NCBI RefSeq assembly: GCF_014898815.1
Contig: NW_026515548.1
Span: forward strand, 226,001 to 290,000
DNA: 64,000 bases
Origin: Panonychus citri
Lineage: Eukaryota; Arthropoda; Arachnida; Trombidiformes; Tetranychidae
Direction: 5' to 3'
This document shows, in pieces, positions 42,401 to 54,139 of the stretch (positions within the stretch are counted from its first letter, which is position 1; each line of letters starts with the position of its first letter). The translations under genes and the position numbers were made by a program. The notes below the pieces were generated by a model. The model was not told the DNA's origin, searched no databases, and saw nothing but the letters and a program-made list of their open reading frames with translations.

Positions 42401-44679
42401 GAAGAAGGGAAATTACTCAAGTGTAGCAACGATTCGTCATGATTACCTGTTTATCAGGTGATTGTCAAATGGAAGCTAATTAGTAGGTCTAATTGAAAGG
42501 ATTATCGAGAAACGATTCAACAAATTGAATTGAGTAATTTAAATAAAGTAAATTGTTAGTTAATTTCAGCGAATTTAAGTGAGTAAATAATGAAGCTGAA
42601 AACAAGAGTTTGACCTTCAAGATGAGGATTTAAGTGGCAATCGATTGAGGGAAGAGGAAGAGCGGGAAAGAGAAGTGGAAAATCTGAGCAAATAGAAGGC
42701 GAATTTTCAAGTTTCAATAGAGATTAACCTGATATTAGGAACATTTTATCCATCGATTAGCGAAATTTGAACAAAAAAACTCGAACTCGAGTTTTCTGAG
42801 GTCAATAGTTTGAAAGAGAATCAATTTTTCCGTGTACGAAGGCTACAAACTTTTTAACTTTCAGCTAATTTTTTCCGTCTAATCATTTTCACTTTTTTGA
42901 TGACTTTTGTGACCTGAAATTTTCAAGTAAAAGGTAAAACTGTGATAGTTGATTTAATGTGATTTTTTTATCTTTCAGTTCGTTGCAACCTCAAGACTTA
43001 CAGGTAACGTTTCAAGTCTCGCGTCTATTTCTCACTCTCTTATTCAGGTAGTTGGTGCGAATTCTCATATTATGTCATTTTCTATGGAAATACTGATCAA
43101 TATATTGGACACTTACCTTGACAGGGAAGATCACAAGCAGCTGATTCATGGTAGGAACATAGATGAAGTTTATCATCAAGAATGTTAAGATCATCAAGAC
43201 GAGTGGTAGATGAATTTTCAAAGGGTAATGTTAAAGCTTTGATTAAAAGAGATGATAAAAGTTTCTCAGATCTTTGATCTAAATCAGTTGTATCACTGCA
43301 AGTGAAACCGACCAACAGGGAGTCAAGATCAGTTAGATTACCATCATCCGAATAGATTAACTCAGAGTCTCGAAATATTCTGAAATTATTCTGAGGTGTT
43401 TGAAGTAGATTTTTAATGGCGTTCATCATACGAGAATGGCAACCAGAGAAGAGATCGAGAGGACAATAATGACTTTCCTCTTTCAAAGGCATAGTTTGAA
43501 GCTGAAATTGAAGAAACAAATAAGTAATTGATGACGATGGCTATGGATGAATATTCATAACAATTAACAACAGTCAACATACTTTGAATGCTTGCTTCAA
43601 TGCGAATCGGCAAACTCTTGCTTCAATAGGTTTATCCTCTTCCAAATGATAAAGTAATGGTGGGAATCCTTGTTTCGGTTTGATTTCAACGCTTATCACA
43701 GGACCAGTTAAATCGGAGAGGAGATTCGGTTGGCTGGGAATACAACAATAATCATTTAACAGTAAGGCCCAAGATTCTTGATTTGGTATGACTTTGAATA
43801 TACGGTAATCTGAAAGATGGAATCGGACAAGAGCGAGAGAGAGAGAGAGAGAGAAAGAGAGAGCATGTTATGGATGAAATATGAAACAGTTTCAACAGGA
43901 ATAGGAGGAGAATCAGAGAAGGTAATTGATTGGAAAATTACAATTTTCTAACTGCAGAACATCAGAATTGTTTCTTCGACGATTTCGTTACCTTCTCTTT
44001 TCTCATCATCTTCATTTTTCCGGATTCATCTTACTGGTTTTTCTTCTCTATCATCATCTTTTCCGTTCTTTCTTAGAGTCTAAACATTTTTTCGTCTACA
44101 ACAGATTGATAAGTTTACGTGATGGGTTGGGTTTGAAAACGAATAGAATTAGGATAAGTGAACGTACTTGGCCTTGATCTTTTACATAATTTGTTGATCA
44201 GCTCAATATCTTCCTGAGAAACGAGAACAAGTTTCGGCTCATCAAACATGGCTTCGTTTATCAAGTTCTTGAGAATCATCTTAGCAAACCATATGTGGTG
44301 TAACAGTTTAGCTTTCAAATGGGCTCGACACATAATCTAAATCATTAACCAGAAATGAAAGGTAATTAATCAAGATAGAACATTGAATTAACAAATTGAC
44401 TAAATCGCTCAAGGAATTTGACATTTACCTGATCAAATGGATACTTAGGGAAACGTAACACTTTACCAGTCTGAGGACATTGATAGAAAGTAAATCATAT
44501 AGAGTAATTAACAAGATACATATTATTTGGACTAAATTACAAGTCAATCAATTGAATTGTAAGTCAATCAATCAATAGAGTAAACATACATTTTTAAGAG
44601 CGATGACAAGAGTTACATTGCCCTCACCACGATAGGCAATTGTTTCCTCATCCAGTTCAATGGCTTCGGGATGTTTCAT
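39488..44679 (-). CDS. IPPK: Inositol-pentakisphosphate 2-kinase
   Basis: IPPK phosphorylates IP5 at the 2-position to make phytate (IP6), a cofactor in mRNA export and other nuclear processes. Seven exons keep frame throughout: 44679-44590, 44470-44429, 44336-44168, 43809-43583, 43501-43117, 41583-41472 and 40115-39488. The total is 550 residues against about 491 in human. Hallmarks are AYRGEGNVTLVIAL near the start, TGKVLRFPKYPF, SVEIKPKQGFPP (EIKPK is the family motif), YCPLDLFSG, and the C-terminal VSIAITDLDLKRT. The extra length is mainly a run of about 80 residues of almost pure serine in the last exon. Introns 5 (about 1.5 kb) and 6 (about 1.36 kb) are large for this window. Confidence 0.93.
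40941..40983. repeat. Two adjacent hairpins in an IPPK intron
   Basis: ACCATTCCAATGGT (40941-40954) is followed by CATCTTGGGA-TTA-TCCCAAGATG (40961-40983), a perfect 10-bp stem with a 3-base loop. The two lie next to each other in the last intron. The function is unknown. Confidence 0.5.
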
Positions 44680-46858
44680 GATGGGTGAAAAAAGATTTTG
44701 ATTGTAATGATGATGGTGATACTTTAATCAATGGAAATGATATTCTATCAACCTCAATCTTTTCTTTTAATTGTTTGGATTTTATTGAACAGCTCATGAC
44801 AAGGTCACAATTATCAAGATAATTATACACATTTAGACTCGATTAAAGTTAAACAAACAACCGTTTAAATGACAAATGCTACAAAAAGAAAAACATAATT
44901 GGCTAAACTCAAGGAAAAGAACGTGAAAATAGTGGTATGTCTAATTTCACGAAAATTTTTCTCTCTTTTCAAACAGAATTAAATATTAACAATTAACATT
45001 AATTAATTAATTAATTCGTTGGTTTGCATACTTATCATTCAAATAGATCTTATCAACGATGGTAGTTAATTGTTGGGTTTAAATTAAAATGGTTGAAAAT
45101 TATCTTCGTTGAATTTGAATCAAATGTCACTTTTTAAAAAGAAACCAAATCAACTAATTGAGTTGATTGTTTGATTAATCTGGCATGTTTATTTGAAGCT
45201 AATTAGTGAATGAATAACATTTATTAATTAATTTCAAGCTGTTTTTATTAATACAAACAATTAATTGAGAAAACATTTGATTGGATTTTGAGTCTTTTTT
45301 TTGATACAATGAAACTTGAACGTGGTTTCAGTTTTTTCATTATCATTCATGATCATTTTTAATCATCAACACTGAGGTCACCTGAAAATTTAATAATAAT
45401 AATAATCTTTCTGATGATAATACAACCTTTTTGATTAGGAAATAATGAGAAATTAAAAAAGGCCAAGTTTAAGGAAAATATAATCAACGAATTGATATTT
45501 TCAGCATTGATCAACTATACGATTTGACCCTTAAAAAGTTAAACCAATCAAACTAATTGAAAGTAGAAAAACAGTTCAATTAATTAACCTGTTGGTTGTA
45601 TTCAGATACCTAATAAAGCATCAGACTAAAAGACTTGTTTTCAATTACAAGTTAATTGTTCACTTTAATTGTGAACAAAATCTTAATAATCCTCAAACTA
45701 TTGAAAGCACTTTAAATTTTGGTGGAAAAGGTGGAGAACAACCTCAAATACTGTCCACAGATCAATCAGATCGGAGGTTTGGCCACTTTTTAATTCTGTT
45801 CTATTCATAAATCAATCAGTTCATTCACGACAATCAACTAAATGACAAGTTCGAGAAGGCAAATCAATAGATTTCTTTTTTGTCACATTATCTGAACTCT
45901 CGGGATCTCGAAGCCCAACAGAGGGCGTTGAGTTCGAGAAAACAAACAATCGTTTTTGTGAATTTCAATTGATTAGATTGTGATCGATGATCATTAGAAT
46001 CACTAAATGAAAGTAGTCAAATATATTATTTGATTATTTGATTAGTTGATTTATCGGATTCGCACTAGTTAAACTTGGTTTATTCGTTCAGCATCATGAT
46101 GACTGGAACGTTCGCTGTTGAGGGAGCTGATGATGAGAAAAGAGTGAGAGTTAATCTCTCATTTGGTGTATTGTTGTTTTTCTAATTTTCTTCTAATTCT
46201 TTAAATGTAATTTTTGTTTTCTTTTCTATTTAACGAACTTGTTTAGACATTAATGTCCTTGTGTCTCTCTTTTCTTTCTCTCCCTCGTCACCAATCTCCC
46301 TCACATTCTCCCTTCTATTCTCACTTACCTGTTCTCTCTTAAACTCGGTGTTTTTCACTCTTCATTTCATCGCAATATCTTCAGCTGTCTAAATCTTCAA
46401 ACATCATTTTCTTTGCTCTTTCTACTCTTATATTTACATTCTCGAGGTAAAATTTGCTTCCAGTGAAGAGAAATTTAATTGTAATTGTTCATCTGTGCTA
46501 ATTTGATCTTTTTCTCTTATCTCCAGGAGATTTGTTTATATTTGGATCAACCTCTCTCTCTCTCTCTCTCTGGATTAACAAAGGAAATCCAGTGTATTTT
46601 GTGCCTTATTCTGTCAAAAATTCTGTTCCTTTTATCGTGTGTTCTTCCTTTCTGGTGATTTCGAAGTGACTTTATTAACTTTGGTTCTAAAATATTGAGT
46701 TGATAAAAGTGAATTCGAGGAAGAGCATAAGAGTTTTGAAGACCTAGTCGGACTAACGATTATATTGAGATTACGGTGTTTGATTTTTTGATTAGTTTAT
46801 TGAATTGCTTTGAATTTAACTCAAGTTTCTTTTAATTGTTTAACAAGTTCAACAGAAA
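44680..46858. promoter_or_regulatory. Divergent IPPK/ACOX3 region with a dyad AGAGGGCGTT motif and a possible ACOX3 leader exon
   Basis: The proximal part is AT-rich. At 45907-45938 the word AGAGGGCGTT lies inside an interrupted inverted repeat (CTCGAA/TTCGAG and CAAC/GTTG), echoing the ATP5F1B promoter. At 46096 an ATG opens 16 codons ending at AAAAGA|GTGAGA. If spliced to the acceptor at 46855 it would extend ACOX3 in frame. CT runs lie at about 46543-46571. The CAACAG acceptor at 46855, three bases before the ACOX3 ATG, shows that the leader is spliced. Confidence 0.45.
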
Positions 46859-48994
46859 ATGACAAACTCATCTGAAATTGTTATCGGAAATCCAAGTTTG
46901 AGTGAAGCTCTAGAGGACTGGCCTCCTGGTCCCTTGGATTTATACCGAAAAAAAGCTTCATTTTGTTGGAAGAAAATGAGGATCCTTATGGAGGGTGAAG
47001 ACATCATTCGATTCAAGGCTAAAGTTTGGTCAACTTTAGGCAAAGATCCTCTTTTCAAACGAACACCATGGGAAGAATTGTCCAGAGATGAGGAAAGACG
47101 ATTAACCTTGATGAGAATGAAACGTTTAATCGAATACGATTTTCTCACCGAAGAGGAATTTATTCGTAACCCAATGTTGGCACCGATCGCAGGTCAAACA
47201 ATTGGACAATATTCACTTTCTTTGTGTGTGAAAAAGTTTCTCGCTTATGAATATTTCATTGGAAATGCTCGAACTGCCGGTTCCAAACGCCAGAATAAAT
47301 TCATGGCCGATGTCAAGGCTTTCAAAGCTTTAGGTGCCATAAGTTTAACTGAAATGGCTCATGGCAGTAACACCAAGGCGATGAGGACAACAGCGACCTT
47401 TGACCCAAAGACACAAGAACTTGTCTTACATACACCAGACATGGAAGCAGTCAAGGTTTGGTCCGGTGTTTTGGGACAAACAGCCACTCATGCCGTCGTC
47501 TTTGCTCAATTGATTACTCCTGATGGTGTTTGCCATGGACTTCACTCATTTTTAGTTCCTGTTCGAGATCCAGAAACTTTATTACCCTTCTCAGGAATAA
47601 CTATTGGTGATATGGGGCCAAAAGTGGGACTAAATGGTATTGATAATGGTTTCATGAAATTTGATCATTACCGAATCGGTAAAGACGCTTTGATGAATCG
47701 TAGTGCGGATATTACTCCCGAAGGTGTTTATGTGAATACAGTTAAAGATAAATCTAAACGAGTCGGTGTTACTCTTGGTATATTGTCTTTGGGTCGAGTA
47801 GCAATTATCCTTCAAGCGTTTACCAATTTACAAACATCAATTGTTATTTCAGTTCGTTACTCAGCTGCAAGACGTCAATTTGGATCTGCCGGGGATTCTC
47901 AAGAGTGGCCTGTCCTCGAATATCAATCGCAGCAATGGCGACTAATACCTTATATCGCGGCTGCTTATGTAATTCAGAATTTCCACCACGTCTTTTTCAA
48001 AGAGTATATCAACTTTTTTATATCTATGGCTTATGGCGGATCAACTACTGATCAAACCGAAGTTGGCTCAGAAATTCATTCGCTTTCGTCTGTGGGTAAA
48101 GCGATGGTCGGTTGGATGGCTCGTGATGCCATACAAGAATCACGAGAAGCTTGTGGAGGTCATGGTTATTTAAAGGCTTCTCGTTTCGGCGAACTAAGAA
48201 ATGACAACGACGCAAACAACACTTACGAAGGCGATAATAACGTTCTTCTTCAACAAACGTCTAATTGGTTGATTAAACTGTATCGTGAGAAGTGTGATGA
48301 AGGTAAACCAATGAAATCGCCTCTCGGTTCAATCAATTACATAGATTCCATAGAGACAATCTTATCAAGCTCAATGAGGCCCGATGTTGCGACTAACATT
48401 GATTCCCTTATCCACTCATATCAATTTCTAGTCTGCTGGTTATTGAAACAATCTTCAGAAAAGCTCACTCGTGAATTGGACAAGGCTGGAGGCGACGTTT
48501 TCATCGCTAAAAGCTCATCACAAGTATACTATCTTCGATCTTTAGCAATTGCCTACTTCGAATGTGATATAATCTCAAGGTTCCATAATTTCTACTCTGA
48601 AGATCCCATAGAACCTGAATTAAGATCAGTTTTGGCTCGATTAAATCTTCTTTTTGGCCTTTGGACATTTGAGAAACACTTAGCCACCCTTTATGAAGCT
48701 GGACATATCCAAGCGAATTTAGATTATCCTGTTACCTTGATTCGCGACAACATTTTAGCCCTTTGTAGCTCATTGAAAGATGATTCTGTTTCCTTGGTCG
48801 ATGCTTTAGCTCCACCAGATTTCATCTTGAACTCTTCTCTCGGTTATTCTGATGGTAAAATATATGAACACATTTGGGAAGCGCTGATTGAAAATAAAGA
48901 CGCTCTCAAAAGGCCTGATTGGTACACGGAATTCACTGATAATAAACCAACTCCTCGCCAAGCTCATTCTAATAATGTCCGAGCTAAATTGTGA
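46859..48994 (+). CDS. ACOX3: Peroxisomal acyl-CoA oxidase, ACOX3 (pristanoyl) type
   Basis: This flavoenzyme carries out the first, H2O2-producing step of peroxisomal beta-oxidation; the ACOX3 class acts on branched-chain acyl-CoAs. It is one coding exon of 711 residues. It follows ACOX3 rather than ACOX1: PPGPLDLYRKKASF near the start, LTEMAHGSNTKAMRTTATFDP, SPDxEA-type TPDMEAVKVWSGVLGQTATHAVVFAQL, RYSAARRQFG, VLEYQSQQWRL, EACGGHGYLKASR and NTYEGDNNVLLQQTSN (catalytic Glu in this block). APPDFILNSSLGY is near the end. The final residues RAKL form a type 1 peroxisomal targeting signal (AKL). A 16-codon in-frame upstream exon is possible. Confidence 0.95.
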   Translation: MTNSSEIVIGNPSLSEALEDWPPGPLDLYRKKASFCWKKMRILMEGEDIIRFKAKVWSTLGKDPLFKRTPWEELSRDEERRLTLMRMKRLIEYDFLTEEEFIRNPMLAPIAGQTIGQYSLSLCVKKFLAYEYFIGNARTAGSKRQNKFMADVKAFKALGAISLTEMAHGSNTKAMRTTATFDPKTQELVLHTPDMEAVKVWSGVLGQTATHAVVFAQLITPDGVCHGLHSFLVPVRDPETLLPFSGITIGDMGPKVGLNGIDNGFMKFDHYRIGKDALMNRSADITPEGVYVNTVKDKSKRVGVTLGILSLGRVAIILQAFTNLQTSIVISVRYSAARRQFGSAGDSQEWPVLEYQSQQWRLIPYIAAAYVIQNFHHVFFKEYINFFISMAYGGSTTDQTEVGSEIHSLSSVGKAMVGWMARDAIQESREACGGHGYLKASRFGELRNDNDANNTYEGDNNVLLQQTSNWLIKLYREKCDEGKPMKSPLGSINYIDSIETILSSSMRPDVATNIDSLIHSYQFLVCWLLKQSSEKLTRELDKAGGDVFIAKSSSQVYYLRSLAIAYFECDIISRFHNFYSEDPIEPELRSVLARLNLLFGLWTFEKHLATLYEAGHIQANLDYPVTLIRDNILALCSSLKDDSVSLVDALAPPDFILNSSLGYSDGKIYEHIWEALIENKDALKRPDWYTEFTDNKPTPRQAHSNNVRAKL

Positions 48995-49258
48995 TCTAAT
49001 GATAAATCTTCCACTCATCCATTCCAGATAACACAAATTGCTTTTTTTAAATCATTTGCGCATCTTTGGCAAAAGTTAACTTAATCACAACGATTGATTT
49101 GACTTGTTTATTTCTCTTCACTCATATTCTGTTAATTGTTTCACGATTATCATGAACTATTATCATCTCTTGATTTCGTAATTAAATAATTTAATCTCCT
49201 CGTCATGTTGATCATTTTTTACTTCAATTGAATTTTCAATTGGTTTTCTCTCATTTTC

Positions 49259-49374
49259 CGGTAAGGCTCAAGGGTAAATTAAATCATTTTCCTAAAAAGC
49301 CGCGAATCGTAAGCCGAAAAAAAGTCAGCTGAAAGTAGAAAAGTTGAGCTTACAGACAAATCTTGAGCCTTACC
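49259..49374. mobile_element. Short foldback (MITE-like) element
   Basis: It is bounded by 13-bp inverted ends GGTAAGGCTCAAG (49260-49272) and CTTGAGCCTTACC (49362-49374), with TTTTC on each side (49254-49258 and 49375-49379) as a possible 5-bp target duplication. The interior is noncoding. Its right 64 bp align without gaps to 49922-49985. Confidence 0.5.
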
Positions 49375-49921
49375 TTTTCTTTTCCTCTTCAATGTGTTTA
49401 TCTCTCTCTGCCAGAGAGTCTCTGGTAATTTTTTTAATTGTTTACTTCACTCATTAATTGTCTACAATCTATTTTAATTTGTTAATTCTATTCTTGGTAA
49501 TGTTTCAAATGTAAATCATTAAATTTGTGTTTTGCGTTTGTGTCGAAAAGCAAAAAACATCCAAAGGAGAATAGAATTTTTTTTCTTTTATTGGTTTGGT
49601 TAAGTGTAGCTTATAAGGCGCCACATACAATTGAGACTACTAAAAGGGTATCTCGGATAACATTTTTTTTCTTCTCTTTTTGGTTTCCATGCGAATATTT
49701 GGCTTGTGATTTTTTCTTCTCTCCTATTTTTCTCTCTTTACAACAATTGAACTTTAATGTGAATTTACATTATATTATCATCTCTCAGTGAATTTATTAT
49801 AACAGCTCGAGGTTCACATTATCCTGTTAATCCTGTTAATTTAATTTTCTACACTGGTAATTGTAGATATTTTCCTTGGATCATTTCTCTCAAATAATTG
49901 AATTCATCCGATTAATGATTT

Positions 49922-49985
49922 AAGCTGAGAAAAAAATCAGCTGAAAATTGAAAATATCGAGCTGACGGGCATCTTGAGTCTTACC
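49922..49985. repeat. Diverged half-copy of the 49259-49374 element
   Basis: These 64 bp align without gaps to 49311-49374. They share AAGC(C/T)GA, TCAGCTGAAA, GAGCT and the terminal CTTGAG(C/T)CTTACC. The left inverted end is missing. Confidence 0.5.
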
Positions 49986-50490
49986 ACCAATACAATAGTA
50001 TTGAAGAAACACTAGTTTACATCTGTTGCTTTTCAGGGTTAGAATTCATCTTATTTGTTAAATTCTGTGATGATGTTTGATTAGAAAGAGGAAAACAATG
50101 AAGAAAAGAAAGACAATTAATCTAATGGTGAACATGAAGCTTAATTGGCCTAACAACTTTAATCTCTCTACCTAAGGTATGATTTTAGAAAATCTCTTTG
50201 TATTTATCTGCCAAATTATCAATATTTTTCTCTAAATCAGTGATTTAATTTTCTATTTACAGACTTGTGATCATTATGTTGGCTTGATCTTTGTGAACCA
50301 AAACTCATCATTCTTTGGGTGTGGGCTACTCACAATCTTTAACCATTTCCACTTACAAAATCTCTTGTTCCCCGTTTCAAATCAAAAAGGATCTTCCAGT
50401 CAATCAAAATTTTAGATTAATTTATCATCATCATCACCACCGTAATCATCATCATTACCTTTAATCACTTGACTGAAACAATTTCCAGTT

Positions 50491-53400
50491 ATGATTAGAG
50501 AAAGATTCAAATTCTCTGTCAACAAGAAGATAATTGCCAGAAAGAAATTACAATCGTTTAATTTAGATTGTTTTTTGCAATATTTTTTTATATTTATGGT
50601 ATTCTATTTATCTATCAGTCAGCTTATTCTAGCCAATCAAGAAAGTGAAACAATTGAAGATACAAATTTTAAATGTAAATCAAAGGAAAGGATTACTGTT
50701 GATTATAGTTCCCATGCTGTTAAAAATGGTAACGATTTTTTTGTTTGATTCTCATTCTCAATTTGATTCCATACTCATTCTGATAATTTGTTGTTTTCCC
50801 CTTTCATTTTCAGAATACATTGTAACATTTAATCATCTTTATAAATCATCTGCTCGTAAGCGTTTCATATCATCGGCTCTCTCATCTTGTATCGATTTTC
50901 TTAACTCATGGACCATCATTCCTCGAACCAATCCTGCCAGTCTACATCCCAGTGATTTTGATGTTGTTCATCTTTCATCTCATAATTTATCCTCCATCAT
51001 TACCGCCTTAAAAAGACATCCCAACATCAAGAATGTTACCCCTCAGCGACTTATTATCCGTAGTCTTAAAGTGATCAATGAATCAGCTGAGGAAGAAGAT
51101 GATAGTGATTTAAAGGATCGTACCTCGTGGTTCTCATCACGGACATTTAAATCAAGACAATCATTATCTTGGCTTAATGGTTGGAGTTTTGATTATAATT
51201 CAGGTTCAACTAATACTCGTCGGCATCTACTTCGAGCTATTCCTCGACAAATAACCGCCACATTAAGAGCTGATCAACTTTGGGCCATGGGAATTACTGG
51301 TACCGGTGTAAAAGTGGCCGTTTTTGATACGGGATTACCAAAAAATCATCCACATTTTAAGAAAGTTAAAGAGCGAACCAATTGGACAAACGAGAAAACT
51401 TTCGACGATGGTTTAGGCCATGGGACCTTCGTCGCTGGTGTGATAGCCAGTGGTAAAGAGTGTCTTGGATTCGCACCCGATGCCGAATTACATATTTATC
51501 GGGTTTTTACCAATAACCAGGTTTCCTACACTTCTTGGTTTTTAGATGCTTTTAATTACGCCATTTTGAAAAAGATTAATGTTCTCAATCTTAGTATTGG
51601 TGGACCCGATTTTATGGATCATCCTTTTGTTGATAAAGTTTGGGAATTAACTGCAAACAATATTATCATGATTTCAGCAATTGGTAATGATGGACCTCTT
51701 TATGGTACACTTAATAATCCTGCAGATCAAATGGATGTTATCGGTGTTGGTGGGATTAATTTCGATGATCAAATTGCTCGTTTCTCATCTCGAGGTATGA
51801 CAACTTGGGAATTACCTGCAGGCAATGGTAGAGTTAAACCAGATATTGTCACCTATGGATCAGCTGTTCGAGGGTCAAGTATAAAGGGAGGTTGTCGCAC
51901 ACTCTCTGGTACATCAGTAGCATCTCCGGTTGTCGCCGGTGCTGTAACCTTACTCATGTCCGGTGTACTTCACATGGGTAATCTGATTAATCCAGCGAGC
52001 ATGAAACAAGCCTTAATGGCCTCAGCTCGTCGTCTCAATGGTATTTCAATACTTGAACAAGGAGCCGGTAAACTTGATCTGATTCGCGGCTTTGAAATTT
52101 TACGCTCTTATAAACCTCAGGCAACTTTATCTCCAAGTTATCTTGATCTCACCGAATGTCCATACATGTGGCCTTATTGTACTCAGCCCATTTATTTCGG
52201 CGCAATGCCAGTGGTCATAAATGTAACCGTTCTCAATGGAATGGGGGTGACAGGGACATTCGCCGGTAAACCCCAATGGCACTCATATACTCCTCAAAAT
52301 GGTCAATACTTGGACATTGCGATAACTCACTCTGACATTTTATGGCCTTGGTCAGGTTGGATGGCGGTTTACATTTCAGTCACACCGGAAGCCGCTAATT
52401 GGGAAGGGATTGCTCAAGGTCATATAAGCATCTCCATTGAATCACCAGCATCGGGAGAAGATCCCGATTATAAGACTCAAAGATCTGAAATTAAGCTTCC
52501 CTTGAAAGTGAAAATTATACCGACCCCTCCTCGATCAAAGCGTATCCTTTGGGATCAATATCACAATTTACGTTACCCGCCGGGATATTTTCCTCGTGAT
52601 AATCTTCACATGAAAAAAGATCCATTAGACTGGAATGGTGATCATATTCACACCAATTTCAAAGATATGTATGAACACATGAGAAATTCTGGTTATTATA
52701 TTGAAGTTCTTGGTTCTCCATTCACTTGTTTCGATGCACGGGAATATGGTACATTATTAATTGTTGACCCTGAAGAAGAATATTTTCCAGAAGAAATAAC
52801 TAAATTAAAAAACGATTATGATACAAGTGGATTATCAATAATCGTATTTGCCGATTGGTATAATATCTCTGTTATGAAGAAGGTTAAATTTTACGATGAA
52901 AACACTCGCCAATGGTGGATACCCGATACCGGGGGTGCCAATATCCCAGCTCTTAATGATTTACTTTCTCCATGGGGAATTGCATTTGGTGATCAAGTTT
53001 TCGAGGGTGAATTTAAATTGGGAAGTAATCACGATATGTTTTATGCATCGGGCACATCGATTATTAAATTTCCCGAAGAATCAGCTGGTTCAAGTGTTTT
53101 GGTTCGTCGTGACCTAAACGATCAAGGTAAAGAGATGCTCAAAAGTGTAACTATTAAACAAAAAGATATCCCAATTCTGGGTCTTTTCCAAGCCAAAGAA
53201 TCTAATTTAGTTGATAATGATCAATATACCAAGGGACGAATCGCTGTTTATGGTGATTCCAATTGTTTAGATACAGCTCACCTTCAGAGAGACTGTTTTT
53301 GGATGCTTGAAGCTCTCTTGCAATTTACCACCACGGGTAACATTCCAACTGTATTTCTCTCATCATCCCCTACCTCCTCTGGTTCATCCGCTGCTTCATC

Positions 53401-53545
53401 TTCATCATCCTCATCATCCACCGGTCAACAAGGGAAAAAATCATCCGAATCATCAAAAACAATAGATCCTCCGAAACTCCCCTCAAGAATGGAGGGCAGC
53501 CATTTGTATAGATACTCTAAAGTCTTAGAACATCATCTAGGTAAC

Positions 53546-53598
<53 letters not shown>

Positions 53599-54139
53599 CA
53601 TCAATCATCTAATTATCTTAATTGTTTCCACTCTTTTTCCAGGTAATATCCAAACGCGACCTTTACCTTCATGTCCAAGTCATAAATGGGAAACACCGAT
53701 CCCTCTGAATGAATCTCTACCAACTAATTTGTATAAAGCACAGAAACTACTTTCTATCAGCAATATTGACATGGGAATTCCCGCTTTACCTGCTCTTTCA
53801 TCTTATCCCAATGGAAGACTAGATGATGATCAACAAGATGTTAATAATCGTTGGGATTCACTTATAGCATCAGAATCTTCAGCTTCAATGGCTCTTACTA
53901 TAAATGATTTACAAGCAAGAAGAAAATTTTTCTCACTTGATTGGACAACATTTACTTTGGCAATTGTAATCTTACTTTGTTTATACATGATTAACAAGAA
54001 ATTAATCAAATACCGATGGATAGGCTCCAGGGGAGTAAATAATAAAACTGGACAATCAGTGAACAAGAGACGTCGCCGCAGTACCGCAGTTAAACGTTGG
54101 TTGTTACAAAAGTTACCAAGTAAACTTTCAAGTGTATAA
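50491..54139 (+). CDS. MBTPS1: Membrane-bound transcription factor site-1 protease
   Basis: S1P is a Golgi subtilisin-like (kexin-type) protease that makes the first cut in SREBP and ATF6 and processes GlcNAc-1-phosphotransferase. Three exons, 50491-50728, 50814-53540 and 53643-54139, join in frame to 1153 residues (human 1052). The triad is D251 (VAVFDTGL), H282 (GHGTFVAG) and S447 (GTSVASP), with oxyanion N371. All are offset by 33 from the human D218/H249/S414/N338. A propeptide cleavage region resembling RRLL reads RRHLLRAIPRQ, one residue longer. Beyond the protease lies the highly conserved luminal region (RYPPGYFPRDNL, YDENTRQWW). Near the C-terminus are a membrane span (LAIVILLCLYMI) and a very basic cytosolic tail. 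The N-terminus has a hydrophobic segment near residues 28-48. Confidence 0.97.
53541..53642 (+). repeat. In-frame, stop-free (TC)n intron in MBTPS1
   Basis: This 102-bp intron has GTAACT and TTTCCAG ends and begins with about 47 bp of uninterrupted TC (53549-53595). Its length is a multiple of three and it has no stop in frame. Removing it restores the conserved HHLG-N join (human AHLGDP), so it is an intron. Retained transcripts would insert a Leu-Ser repeat and a hydrophobic stretch. Confidence 0.85.

Larger units (their letters stand above)
48995..50490. other. ACOX3 3' UTR, foldback repeats and MBTPS1 upstream region
   Basis: This AT-rich spacer contains the inverted-repeat element at 49259-49374 and its diverged half-copy at 49922-49985. 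An open frame at 49525-49791 is Phe/Ser-rich without protein-like features. A short purine/CAT-rich leader (TCATCATCATCACC near 50425) precedes the MBTPS1 ATG. Confidence 0.4.
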
